Shown: positions 20,604 through 28,471 of the stretch, one piece after another
Layout of the letters: every line of letters starts with the position of its first letter
Position numbering within the stretch: position 1 is the first letter of the stretch
From: Aurantimonas marina
Lineage (GTDB): Bacteria; Pseudomonadota; Alphaproteobacteria; Rhizobiales; Rhizobiaceae
Length of the DNA stretch: 64,000 bases
Reading direction: 5' to 3'
NCBI RefSeq assembly: GCF_017183135.1
Contig: NZ_JADDXW010000004.1
Coordinates: forward strand, 62,001 to 126,000
Position numbers and translations under genes: made by a program
The notes under the pieces: model-generated
Databases searched by the model: none
What the model was told of the DNA's origin: nothing
Seen by the model: only the letters and a program-made list of their open reading frames with translations

Positions 20604-21939
20604 CGAAGCCGACATCCGCGAGCTGGTAGCGGGGATTCTCGAGGACGAGGGTCATGAAACGCGTACGGCGGGCGGATCGGATGCGGCGCTTCAGTCGATC
20701 GCCGACAGGGTGCCGCGGCTTGTCTTCCTTGATATCTGGCTGCAAGGCAGCCGGCTGGACGGCCTTGATCTGCTGGACGCGATCAAGGTCCAGCATCCCG
20801 AAGTCCCCGTCGTGATGATATCCGGGCACGGCAATATCGAGACGGCCGTGTCTGCGATCCGGCGCGGGGCCTATGATTACATCGAAAAGCCGTTCAAGGC
20901 CGATCGCCTGATCCTCATCGCCGAAAGAGCCCTCGAGACGTCGAAGCTGAAACGCGAAGTCTCGGAGCTGCGTCGTCGCTCGTCCGATTTTGCCGAATTG
21001 ATCGGAAAGTCGCACCCAATGAACCAGTTGCGGACGCTGATGGAGCGGGTCGGCCCCACCAACAGCCGGGTGATGATCCTGGGCGCCTCGGGTTCCGGCA
21101 AGGAAATGGTGGCGCGCGCCATCCACGCCGGCTCGAGCCGCGCGGACGGCCCCTTCGTTGCTCTCAATGCGGCCGCCATCACCCCGGATCGGATGGAGGT
21201 GGAACTCTTCGGCACGGAGACGCCGCCGGGGGTCGAGCGCAAGGTCGGAGCCCTTGAGGAGGCCCATGGCGGTGTCCTGTATCTCGATGAGGTCGGCGAC
21301 ATGCCGCGTGAGACACAGAACAAGATCCTGCGAGTCCTCACCGAACAGACGTTCGAGCGGGTCGGCGGCTCCAAGCGGGTGAAAGTCGACGTCCGGATCA
21401 TCTCTTCAACCGCGCAGAATCTCGAATCGATGATCGCCGATGGCATATTCCGCGAGGATCTCTATCATCGGCTTGCCGTTGTCCCGATCGTCGTGCCGCC
21501 GCTCGCCGATCGGCGCCAGGACATTCCGCTGCTGATCGAGGCCTTCATGACGCAGATCAGTGAACAGACCGGCATCAAGCCGAAGGCCATTAGCCCGGAG
21601 GCGATGGCCGTACTGCAGTCCAGCGACTGGCCCGGAAACGTCCGGCAGTTGCGCAACAATGTTGAACGTCTGATGATCCTGTCGCGTGACGGCGATGCGG
21701 ACACCGCGATCTCGGCCGACATGTTGCCGCGGGAGGTGGGCGAAATGTTGCCGCGCACGCCGAGTCAGTCGGACGGCCAGATCCTGGCCCTACCGCTGCG
21801 CGACGCGCGCGAAGTGTTCGAGAAGGAGTATCTCGTCGCGCAGATCAATCGTTTCGGCGGCAACATCTCCCGCACGGCCGAGTTTGTCGGAATGGAGCGG
21901 TCGGCCTTGCACCGCAAGTTGAAATCGCTTGGCATCTGA
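20575..21939 (+). CDS. ntrX: Response regulator NtrX with degenerate sigma-54 contact loop
   Basis: The 454 residues hold a receiver domain (VDDEADIRELV, acceptor in FLDIWLQGS), an AAA+ domain and a Fis-type helix-turn-helix (RFGGNISRTAEFVGMERSALHRKL). Walker A is LGASGSGKEMVARAIH and Walker B is GGVLYLDEVGDMP. Between them, where NtrC has GAFTGA, NtrX has ETPPGVERKVGALEEA, so the sigma-54-interacting loop is missing. This agrees with alphaproteobacterial NtrX proteins that act as sigma-70-type regulators of respiration, envelope and cell-cycle genes. The ATG at 20575 is inside the end of ntrY. Confidence 0.94.
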   Translation: MASDILIVDDEADIRELVAGILEDEGHETRTAGGSDAALQSIADRVPRLVFLDIWLQGSRLDGLDLLDAIKVQHPEVPVVMISGHGNIETAVSAIRRGAYDYIEKPFKADRLILIAERALETSKLKREVSELRRRSSDFAELIGKSHPMNQLRTLMERVGPTNSRVMILGASGSGKEMVARAIHAGSSRADGPFVALNAAAITPDRMEVELFGTETPPGVERKVGALEEAHGGVLYLDEVGDMPRETQNKILRVLTEQTFERVGGSKRVKVDVRIISSTAQNLESMIADGIFREDLYHRLAVVPIVVPPLADRRQDIPLLIEAFMTQISEQTGIKPKAISPEAMAVLQSSDWPGNVRQLRNNVERLMILSRDGDADTAISADMLPREVGEMLPRTPSQSDGQILALPLRDAREVFEKEYLVAQINRFGGNISRTAEFVGMERSALHRKLKSLGI

Positions 21940-22110
21940 GGACGCGGACCTGGGCGCGGCATCTAACGGGGGAAGGCAGCGAGTTTTTCCCCAGAGGCTA
22001 ATATGCAAGATCGGGACGCTGCGGACCCGGCACCCTTTGCGCAAACCCTCTCAAGCCGATATGGACGCCGGTGATGATCGGCTTGCGGGTCGGCAAATGA
22101 GGCACATTTC

Positions 22111-23487
22111 ATGAGAGTGGTGATTTGTGGCGCGGGCCAGGTCGGCTATGGCATCGCCGAGCGCCTTGCATCCGAACGCAATGACGTGTCGGTGATCGAC
22201 ACGTCACGGTCGCTCGTCCAGGCGATTCGGGACAACCTCGATGCCCGCGGCTTCGTTGGCCACGGAGCTCACCCTGACGTTTTGGCCGAGGCCGGGGCCG
22301 AGCAAGCGGATATGATCATCGCGGTGACCTTGCATGACGAGGTCAACATGGTGGCGTGTCAGGTCGCCCACTCGCTATTCAACGTTCCGACCAAGATCGC
22401 GCGCATCCGCTCCCAGAGCTATTTGCGTTCGCATTGGCAAGATCTGTTCTCGACCGACAATATGCCCATCGACGTCATCATCTCGCCCGAAGTCGAGGTC
22501 GGAGAGATGGTGCTGCGACGGATCGCCCTACCTGGGGCCATGGACGCCGTGCGGTTTGCCGACGACACGATCGCCATGGTGGCGATCGAATGCCGCGACG
22601 ATTGTCCGGTGGTCGATACGCCTCTCGACCAGCTGACCGAACTGTTTCCCGATTTGAAGGCCACCGTGGTCGGAATCTGGCGTGGGGAGCGACTGTTCAT
22701 TCCGACCTCGAGCGACCAGATGGTGGCGGGTGACGTCGCCTATGTGGTCGCCGAACGCTCCCACGTGCGCCGGACGCTTGGTCTTTTCGGTCATGAGGAG
22801 CCGGAGGCCGGCCGCATCGTCATTGTCGGCGGCGGCAATATCGGGCTTTACGTCGCGCAGCAGATGGAACGCCGCAATCTTGGCGCCAAGGTTCGTGTTA
22901 TCGAGGCGGACCACGAGCGCGCGATGACCATCGCCGACACCTTGAAGCGGACCATCGTGCTGCACGGTAGCGGTCTGGATCAGGCGATCCTCAACGAGGC
23001 CGACATCAGGCAGAGCGATCTCCTGGTGGCGCTGACCAACGACGACAAGGTCAATATCCTCGCCAGCGTCATGGCGAAGCGGCTTGGGTGCAGCGGCAAC
23101 TTGACCTTGCTGAATAACCCCGACTACCAGAGTTTCACCCGGACGCTCGGTATCGATGCCTTCATCAATCCGCGGTCGGTGACCATTTCGCGGGTTCTCC
23201 AGCATGTACGGCGCGGACGGATCCGCGCGGTCCACTCGATCCAGAACGGCGTTGCGGAGGTGATCGAGGCCGAGGCGCTTGAGACATCGCCGCTGGTCGG
23301 CAAGCCGCTGCGTGAACTGGATTTGCCGGAGAACTTGCGGATCGGCGCAATCTATCGCAATGGCGAGTTTGTCCGACCTAGCGGGCAGACCAAGATCAAG
23401 GCGAAGGATCGTGTCGTGATCTTCGCGACCGCCAGTGCCGTCCGTCATGTCGAGCAGCTGTTCCGAGTGAGTTTGGAGTTTTTTTGA
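22111..23487 (+). CDS. trkA: Trk potassium uptake system peripheral protein TrkA
   Basis: The 458 residues consist of two repeated RCK units, each an NAD-binding Rossmann domain plus a TrkA-C domain. The first begins MRVVICGAGQVGYGIAERLA; the second begins GRIVIVGGGNIGLYVAQQMERR near residue 232. TrkA gates the TrkH/TrkG potassium channel at the cytosolic face; no trkH is in the window. Placement after ntrX is typical for the order. A 171-base gap separates it from ntrX and a terminator follows, so it may be its own unit. Confidence 0.95.
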   Translation: MRVVICGAGQVGYGIAERLASERNDVSVIDTSRSLVQAIRDNLDARGFVGHGAHPDVLAEAGAEQADMIIAVTLHDEVNMVACQVAHSLFNVPTKIARIRSQSYLRSHWQDLFSTDNMPIDVIISPEVEVGEMVLRRIALPGAMDAVRFADDTIAMVAIECRDDCPVVDTPLDQLTELFPDLKATVVGIWRGERLFIPTSSDQMVAGDVAYVVAERSHVRRTLGLFGHEEPEAGRIVIVGGGNIGLYVAQQMERRNLGAKVRVIEADHERAMTIADTLKRTIVLHGSGLDQAILNEADIRQSDLLVALTNDDKVNILASVMAKRLGCSGNLTLLNNPDYQSFTRTLGIDAFINPRSVTISRVLQHVRRGRIRAVHSIQNGVAEVIEAEALETSPLVGKPLRELDLPENLRIGAIYRNGEFVRPSGQTKIKAKDRVVIFATASAVRHVEQLFRVSLEFF

Positions 23488-23511
23488 TCCGGCGCCCCAC
23501 AGACGCGGGAT

Positions 23512-23534
23512 CTCGGCCAGGCGGCCGGGTTTTT
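23512..23534 (+). terminator. Rho-independent terminator after trkA
   Basis: A seven-bp GC-rich stem, including one G-T pair (23512-23518 with 23523-23529), with a four-base loop is followed by TTTTT. It isolates hfq-hflX from trkA, so hfq needs its own promoter in 23535-23667. Confidence 0.75.
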
Positions 23535-23667
23535 GTTACGGTCGAGGTTGCGAGGTGAAGCTCCGACACCGTAAGCGCTTCGGTAGAGACCGAGCGGGAC
23601 GCACGGATCGACCGCCGCAAGACGGTCGTTGCCGTTGCCAATAAGAATAGGAAAAGGACAAGGTTTG

Positions 23668-23913
23668 ATGCCTGAACGCACCCAAAATTTGCAAGATCTC
23701 TTTCTCAATACGGTCCGTAAGCAAAAGATTTCGCTGACCATTTTTCTGGTCAACGGAGTAAAATTGACCGGCGTGGTGACGTCTTTCGACAATTTCTGTG
23801 TCCTGCTGCGGCGCGATGGGCATTCCCAGCTGGTCTACAAGCACGCGATCTCGACCATCATGCCCTCGCAGCCCGTCAACATGTATGACGGCGACGAAGA
23901 TGGGAAGGCGTGA
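23668..23913 (+). CDS. hfq: RNA chaperone Hfq
   Basis: The 81-residue Sm-like protein pairs small RNAs with messenger RNAs. Sm1 ([41 protein letters not shown]) and Sm2 ([14 protein letters not shown]) are intact, as are the proximal-face residues. The short acidic tail DGDEDGKA is usual for alphaproteobacteria. The ATG at 23668 gives the canonical N-terminus [20 protein letters not shown] lies just upstream. hflX starts on the next base after the stop. Confidence 0.97.
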   Translation: MPERTQNLQDLFLNTVRKQKISLTIFLVNGVKLTGVVTSFDNFCVLLRRDGHSQLVYKHAISTIMPSQPVNMYDGDEDGKA

Positions 23914-25314
23914 TTGGCCGAACATAAGGAATCCAGGCCAAAGGGGCCGATCGAACACGGCAGTGTGCTGACGCGCGCGGCGGTTTTCGTTCCGGTCTTC
24001 AAGCAGTTTCAATCGCGGGACGAGGCAAATCAGGGCAGCTCCGAGTTGGCGCGCCGGAGCGACGACGCGCGGCTGGAAGAGGCGATCGGCCTGGCCGCCG
24101 CGATCGGCCTCGAAATCGTCGCCAGCGGCATCATCAGCGGGGCTCGGCCGCGCCCGGCGACGCTGGTCGGCGCCGGCAAAGTCGAGGAACTGAAGGGGCT
24201 CGTGGCGAGCGAGGACATCGGCCTGATCGTCGTCGACCATCCGCTGACGCCGGTCCAGCAGCGCAACCTCGAAAAAGAACTTGACGCGAAAGTCCTCGAC
24301 CGGACCGGGCTCATCCTCGAGATTTTCGGCCAACGCGCCCGAACCAAGGAGGGCCGGCTTCAGGTCGAGTTGGCGCATCTGAACTATCAGCGCGGCCGGC
24401 TCGTACGCAGCTGGACCCATCTCGAGCGACAGCGCGGCGGCGCTGGATTTCTGGGTGGCCCGGGTGAAACGCAGATCGAATCCGATCGCCGCCAACTGCA
24501 GGAGCGCATCAAGCGGCTGGAAAAGGATCTGGAGTCGGTCCGGCGCACACGCCAGTTGCATCGCGCCAAGCGCAAGAAAGCGCCGCACCCGGTGGTGGCG
24601 CTGGTCGGCTATACGAATGCGGGAAAATCGACGCTTTTCAACCGGTTGACCGGCGCCGACGTCTTCGCGAAGGACTTGCTGTTCGCAACACTCGATCCAA
24701 CCCTTCGCCGCGCGGCACTGCCCCACGGAACCGAAATCATGTTTTCCGATACCGTGGGGTTTGTGTCCGACCTACCGACCCATCTCGTTGCCGCGTTTCG
24801 TGCAACCCTGGAAGAGGTGATCGAAGCTGAGATCGTCCTGCATGTACGCGACATGGCGGATCCCGATACCTTGGCGCAGGCCGAGGACGTGCGCAAAATT
24901 CTGCGTGACCTCGACATCGACGCCGACGACAGCGATCATGTCGTGGAGGTCTGGAACAAGATCGACCTGCTGGACGATTCCACCCGTCATCATTTGACAA
25001 CGGTTCGTGAGGGACAGCAATCGCCTCAGGCAGCATATCTGGTTTCGGCGACCACCGGCGATGGCGTGCCCGAGTTGCTGGCGGACATCGAGCGGCGCAT
25101 CGCCGGACGCCTCCGTGAAGTGAGCGTCGAGATCGCGCCGGACAGCATGAGTGTTCTGCCTTGGATCTACCAGAATTCATCGGTGATCGGCAGAGAGGAC
25201 CAGGAGGATGGCTCGGTAGCACTCAGCGTAGAGATGACCGTCCAGGCCCAGGCGGAGCTACGTCAGCTAAGCGAGCAATTAACCGGCATAGATATTCGAC
25301 AAGCCGAATTATGA
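23914..25314 (+). CDS. hflX: GTPase HflX (ribosome-splitting factor)
   Basis: The 466 residues have the HflX N-terminal domain with GARPRPATLVGAGKVEEL and VVDHPLTPVQQRNLEK, the helical linker with GPGETQIESDRR, and the G domain with GYTNAGKSTLFNRL (G1), DTVGFVSDLPTHLVAAF (G3) and NKIDLL (G4). It rescues stalled ribosomes under stress. Translation would start at a TTG that directly abuts the hfq stop; no better start keeps the full N-terminal domain. Coupling to hfq is likely and matches the conserved hfq-hflX pairing. Confidence 0.94.
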   Translation: MAEHKESRPKGPIEHGSVLTRAAVFVPVFKQFQSRDEANQGSSELARRSDDARLEEAIGLAAAIGLEIVASGIISGARPRPATLVGAGKVEELKGLVASEDIGLIVVDHPLTPVQQRNLEKELDAKVLDRTGLILEIFGQRARTKEGRLQVELAHLNYQRGRLVRSWTHLERQRGGAGFLGGPGETQIESDRRQLQERIKRLEKDLESVRRTRQLHRAKRKKAPHPVVALVGYTNAGKSTLFNRLTGADVFAKDLLFATLDPTLRRAALPHGTEIMFSDTVGFVSDLPTHLVAAFRATLEEVIEAEIVLHVRDMADPDTLAQAEDVRKILRDLDIDADDSDHVVEVWNKIDLLDDSTRHHLTTVREGQQSPQAAYLVSATTGDGVPELLADIERRIAGRLREVSVEIAPDSMSVLPWIYQNSSVIGREDQEDGSVALSVEMTVQAQAELRQLSEQLTGIDIRQAEL

Positions 25315-25463
25315 TAATCGATCAAACGTTCGTTTGCTCGTCTCGCCGACTTCTCCAGGCCAACGACCGGCACCGAGAGCAATCGGCCGCACCGCACCAA
25401 TCCTGCGGGCCGGGATATTCTGGCATGTGCGATATGTTGATGCGAGACCTGTAGCGGCTGGTG

Positions 25464-26981
25464 TTAAGCGCCGGTGGCAATCAGCATAAAGGCGGGAATG
25501 TCGTCGCCAAAGCCGACCGGAGCGTTGCCGTCGTCGGTACGCGTGCGATTAGCCGGCTGCACCGAACGGGAGCGGGGAGCGGCCGGTTTGGCGCGTTCGC
25601 CGTTGGTCCCGGACTGCTTGCGGCTTGTCCGGCTGCGTGCGGGTGCCTCGGATGCGGCGCTCTCCTCCGCGAGAGCATCGATCGGAACATCCAATTCTCC
25701 GGCCGCGGCGCGAATTACCGCCCGCTCTTCCACCGGTGCGGATTCAGATGCCAAAGCCGATTTCTCGCTGTTGTCCCGGCGGCGCGCACCGGTTGCGCGG
25801 CGACTGCCGCGCCGCGCTGGTTTGTCTTCCGACGAAGCATCGACAAGCGTCGCGACCGGCTCGCCATGCCAGGCGATTTCTCCGCCGATCAGCTTTTCGA
25901 TGGCGTCGAGATATTTCTTGTCGGATTTGGTAACCAGAGTGAACGCCTTGCCGGACCGCCCGGCGCGACCGGTCCGGCCGATACGGTGCACATAGTCCTC
26001 GGCATGAATCGGCACGTCGAAGTTGAAGATGTGGCTAACGGCCGGGATATCGAGGCCGCGGGCCGCGACATCGGAGGCGACCAGAAGCTGGATCTGGTTG
26101 TCGCGGAAGCTTTGGAGCATCGCCGTTCGCGAACGCTGGTCCATGTCCCCGTGCAACGCACCCGCCGAGAAGCCGTGTTTCTCGAGCGAGCGGAACAGCG
26201 TGGCGACGTCGCGCTTGCGATTGCAGAAGATGATCGCGTTGCTCAGGTCGTCCTGCTCGCGAATGACCGTGCGAAGGGTCTCTCGCTTCTCGAAATCGTC
26301 CTTTTTCGAAGCGATCAGCCTCTGGGTGACGGTGAGAGCGGCAGATGCCGGCTTCGCTACTTCGACGCGAACAGGATTCTGCAGGAACTGCTCGGTTAGC
26401 CGGGTGATCTCAGGTGGCATCGTCGCCGAGAAGAACAGGGTCTGCCGTGTGATCGGCAGCAGCTTGCAGATCCGCTCGATGTCCGGAATGAAACCCATGT
26501 CGAGCATGCGATCGGCCTCGTCGATAACGAGGACCTCGACAGCGGTCATCAACAGCTTGCCGCGCTCGAAATGATCGAGCAAGCGACCCGGTGTCGCAAT
26601 GAGAACGTCGACGCCGCGATCGATCTTCTTGTTCTGATCGCCGAACGAGACGCCACCGATAAGCAAGGCGATGTTGATCTTCTGGTCGAGGCCGTATTTG
26701 ACGAAGGATTCCTCGACCTGCGCCGCGAGCTCGCGCGTCGGTTCGATGATCAGCGTCCGCGGCATCCGCGCGCGCGCGCGGCCCTTTTCGAGTCGCGTCA
26801 GCATCGGCAGCACGAAGGAGGCCGTCTTGCCAGTGCCCGTCTGCGCGATGCCGAGCACGTCCCGGCCTTCAATCGCGTGAGGGATGGCCTGTTCCTGGAT
26901 CGGCGTCGGTTCACTGTATCCAGCTGCCTCGACGGCTGCCAGAACCTTGGCGCTGAGGCCGAGTTCGGAAAAGAGTTTCAA
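25464..26981 (-). CDS. DEAD-box ATP-dependent RNA helicase (RhlE-like)
   Basis: The 505 residues show the helicase core in order: Q motif with GYSEPTPIQEQAIP, AQTGTGKTASFVLPML (I), PTRELA (Ia), TPGRLLDHFERG (Ib), DEADRMLDMGF (II), SATMP (III), ARGLDIPAVSHIFNFD (V) and HRIGRTGRAGRSG (VI). From about residue 375 a tail of 130 residues is low-complexity, rich in Ala, Arg, Ser and Glu, and probably disordered, as in RhlE proteins that act in ribosome assembly or RNA decay. The start is TTG at 26981, fixed by the conserved F-S-E-L-G-L N-terminus. It is a single gene. Confidence 0.93.
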   Translation of the reverse strand: MKLFSELGLSAKVLAAVEAAGYSEPTPIQEQAIPHAIEGRDVLGIAQTGTGKTASFVLPMLTRLEKGRARARMPRTLIIEPTRELAAQVEESFVKYGLDQKINIALLIGGVSFGDQNKKIDRGVDVLIATPGRLLDHFERGKLLMTAVEVLVIDEADRMLDMGFIPDIERICKLLPITRQTLFFSATMPPEITRLTEQFLQNPVRVEVAKPASAALTVTQRLIASKKDDFEKRETLRTVIREQDDLSNAIIFCNRKRDVATLFRSLEKHGFSAGALHGDMDQRSRTAMLQSFRDNQIQLLVASDVAARGLDIPAVSHIFNFDVPIHAEDYVHRIGRTGRAGRSGKAFTLVTKSDKKYLDAIEKLIGGEIAWHGEPVATLVDASSEDKPARRGSRRATGARRRDNSEKSALASESAPVEERAVIRAAAGELDVPIDALAEESAASEAPARSRTSRKQSGTNGERAKPAAPRSRSVQPANRTRTDDGNAPVGFGDDIPAFMLIATGA

Positions 26982-27123
26982 GCTAGCGGTTCTCTTGAAT
27001 AGTTGGATTGGGGGTCGATAGCGTTTGAAAGCCCAGTCGACAGGGCGATAGGGTGACGCTCGTCGCGAGTCAACCGCAGCGCCGCATATGGGACGATTTC
27101 CGGCGATTTACAGGGTACAAAAG

Positions 27124-27858
27124 ATGAATCTGACACAGATCGTGATGATTCCGGGTCTGCTATGTACCGGCGATCTCTCGGGACCAGATCGCGGCCGCCC
27201 CACCCGACCGCGTCCTGGTTACCGACACGACGTCCGATCCGACCATCGCCGCGATGGCCGAGCGTCTGGCCGAGGCCACGCCGGATCGGTTCTTCCTCTG
27301 CGGCTTGTCGATGGGCGGTTGTGTGGCCCTCGAAGTCATGCGGATCGCAACCGAGCGCGTCACCGATCTCGTTCTGATGGCGACCAGCGCCAAGCCTGAC
27401 GCTGAACAGACGGCCAGGCGCCGGCGCCTGGTCAAATTGGCTCACGACAAGGGTATCGCGGCCGTCGCCGACATCCTTTCCGACCGACTGCTCGGTCCCA
27501 ACGGCCGCACCGATCTGGAGCTTCGCCGGCGTATCGTCATGATGGCGGAAGCGATTGGAGCCGACAGCTTCGCGCGTCAGCAGGAGGCCATCATCGGACG
27601 ACGGGACCAGACCTCGCTATTGCCGCATATCGGCGTCCAACGACGGTCTTGGCCGGGACGGATGATGAGATCATTTCGCCGGAGCGCCCCCGCGAAATGG
27701 CCGATGCCATGCCGGCCAGCACGCTTGATCTCTTCCACGGCGTCGGTCACATGGTGACGATGGAAGCGCCCGACGCCGCCAGTGCGATGATCCGAGGGCA
27801 TCTTCAACGGGATACCTCGGCCGCGCCTGATCAGTTGGTCGCGGGACCGAAGCTGTAG
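27124..27858 (+). pseudogene. Alpha/beta hydrolase interrupted by two frameshifts
   Basis: A complete alpha/beta-hydrolase of about 244 residues can be read only by changing frame twice. The first segment begins at ATG 27124 (MNLTQIVMIPGLLCTGDL). Near 27176-27182 homologous sequence moves to the next frame (RDQIAAAPPDRVLVTDTT). Near 27635-27640 it returns to the first frame (TTVLAGTDDEIISPERP). All three catalytic elements survive: nucleophile serine in GLSMGG, aspartate in AGTDDEI and histidine in GVGHMVTME. Decay is therefore either very recent or the shifts are sequence errors. The longest intact piece (27254-27757) contains only the nucleophile. The 3' end overlaps the convergent gene by 28 bases. 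Confidence 0.8.
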
Positions 27859-28424
27859 GGCTCGCCCGGAAAGAAATGCAGCTCGTAGGTCTCGGCAATC
27901 TCGCCGTCCTTGGGCAGTATGTCGAAGAACAGCGTCAGGCCGTTCGGCTGCTCTTCGCTCGGCTCATCGGCGCGATAGCCCACGACAGCGCCTTCGATCT
28001 GATTGATCTCCGCGACTTCCGTCGTCGCGCGCACGCTCATGTCGCTTCCCGCACCCTCGAGTTGCTGAACGAAGAAATGAAAGGCAGAATCGTCTGTCTG
28101 CGATTGCACCATGACCGTCCGCCAGACGCCCTCACTCGTACCGTCCGACCATGGTCCAACGATTTGGACATCCTGGACCTGCGGCGACAGGGCTTCAGCG
28201 GCCGCCTTTGCCTTGGCGGCGATCTCGGGATCGCCGGAGGCTGCCGGTGCCGCCTCGGACTCGGTGGGTTGTGCGGGCTCGGGGGGCGCCGGGACGTCGG
28301 CCGGTTGAGTGGCGTCTGGAGCCGTAACAGCGGCTCCGGCATCCGCCTGGGCGAGGGCAGGGGTCTGACTCACTGCCATGACGACGAATGCAGTGCAAGC
28401 AAGCCAGTGTCTGAGATGGGGCAT
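27831..28424 (-). CDS. Exported protein of unknown function
   Basis: I do not recognise this 197-residue protein. It has a signal peptide (about 1-26, hydrophobic core ACTAFVVMAVSQTPALAQ), a Pro/Ala/Glu-rich linker (about 27-75) and a compact C-terminal domain with many acidic residues (VQDVQIVGPW, DDSAFHFFVQQLEG, NGLTLFFDILPKDGEIAETYELHFFPGEPYSF). It should be periplasmic or secreted. GGAGG lies nine bases before the ATG. It is followed upstream in genomic order by parE on the same strand, but the 47-base gap does not prove an operon. Confidence 0.8.
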   Translation of the reverse strand: MPHLRHWLACTAFVVMAVSQTPALAQADAGAAVTAPDATQPADVPAPPEPAQPTESEAAPAASGDPEIAAKAKAAAEALSPQVQDVQIVGPWSDGTSEGVWRTVMVQSQTDDSAFHFFVQQLEGAGSDMSVRATTEVAEINQIEGAVVGYRADEPSEEQPNGLTLFFDILPKDGEIAETYELHFFPGEPYSFGPATN

Positions 28425-28471
28425 GGGGAATCCTCCGATTGAGTAATCGACGGCATTTCAGCGGTATCGGA

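Noticed and set aside
25315-25463. Possible terminator between hflX and the convergent helicase gene.
   Set aside because: Only short palindromes such as around AAACGTTCGTTT are present, with no stable stem or T run.
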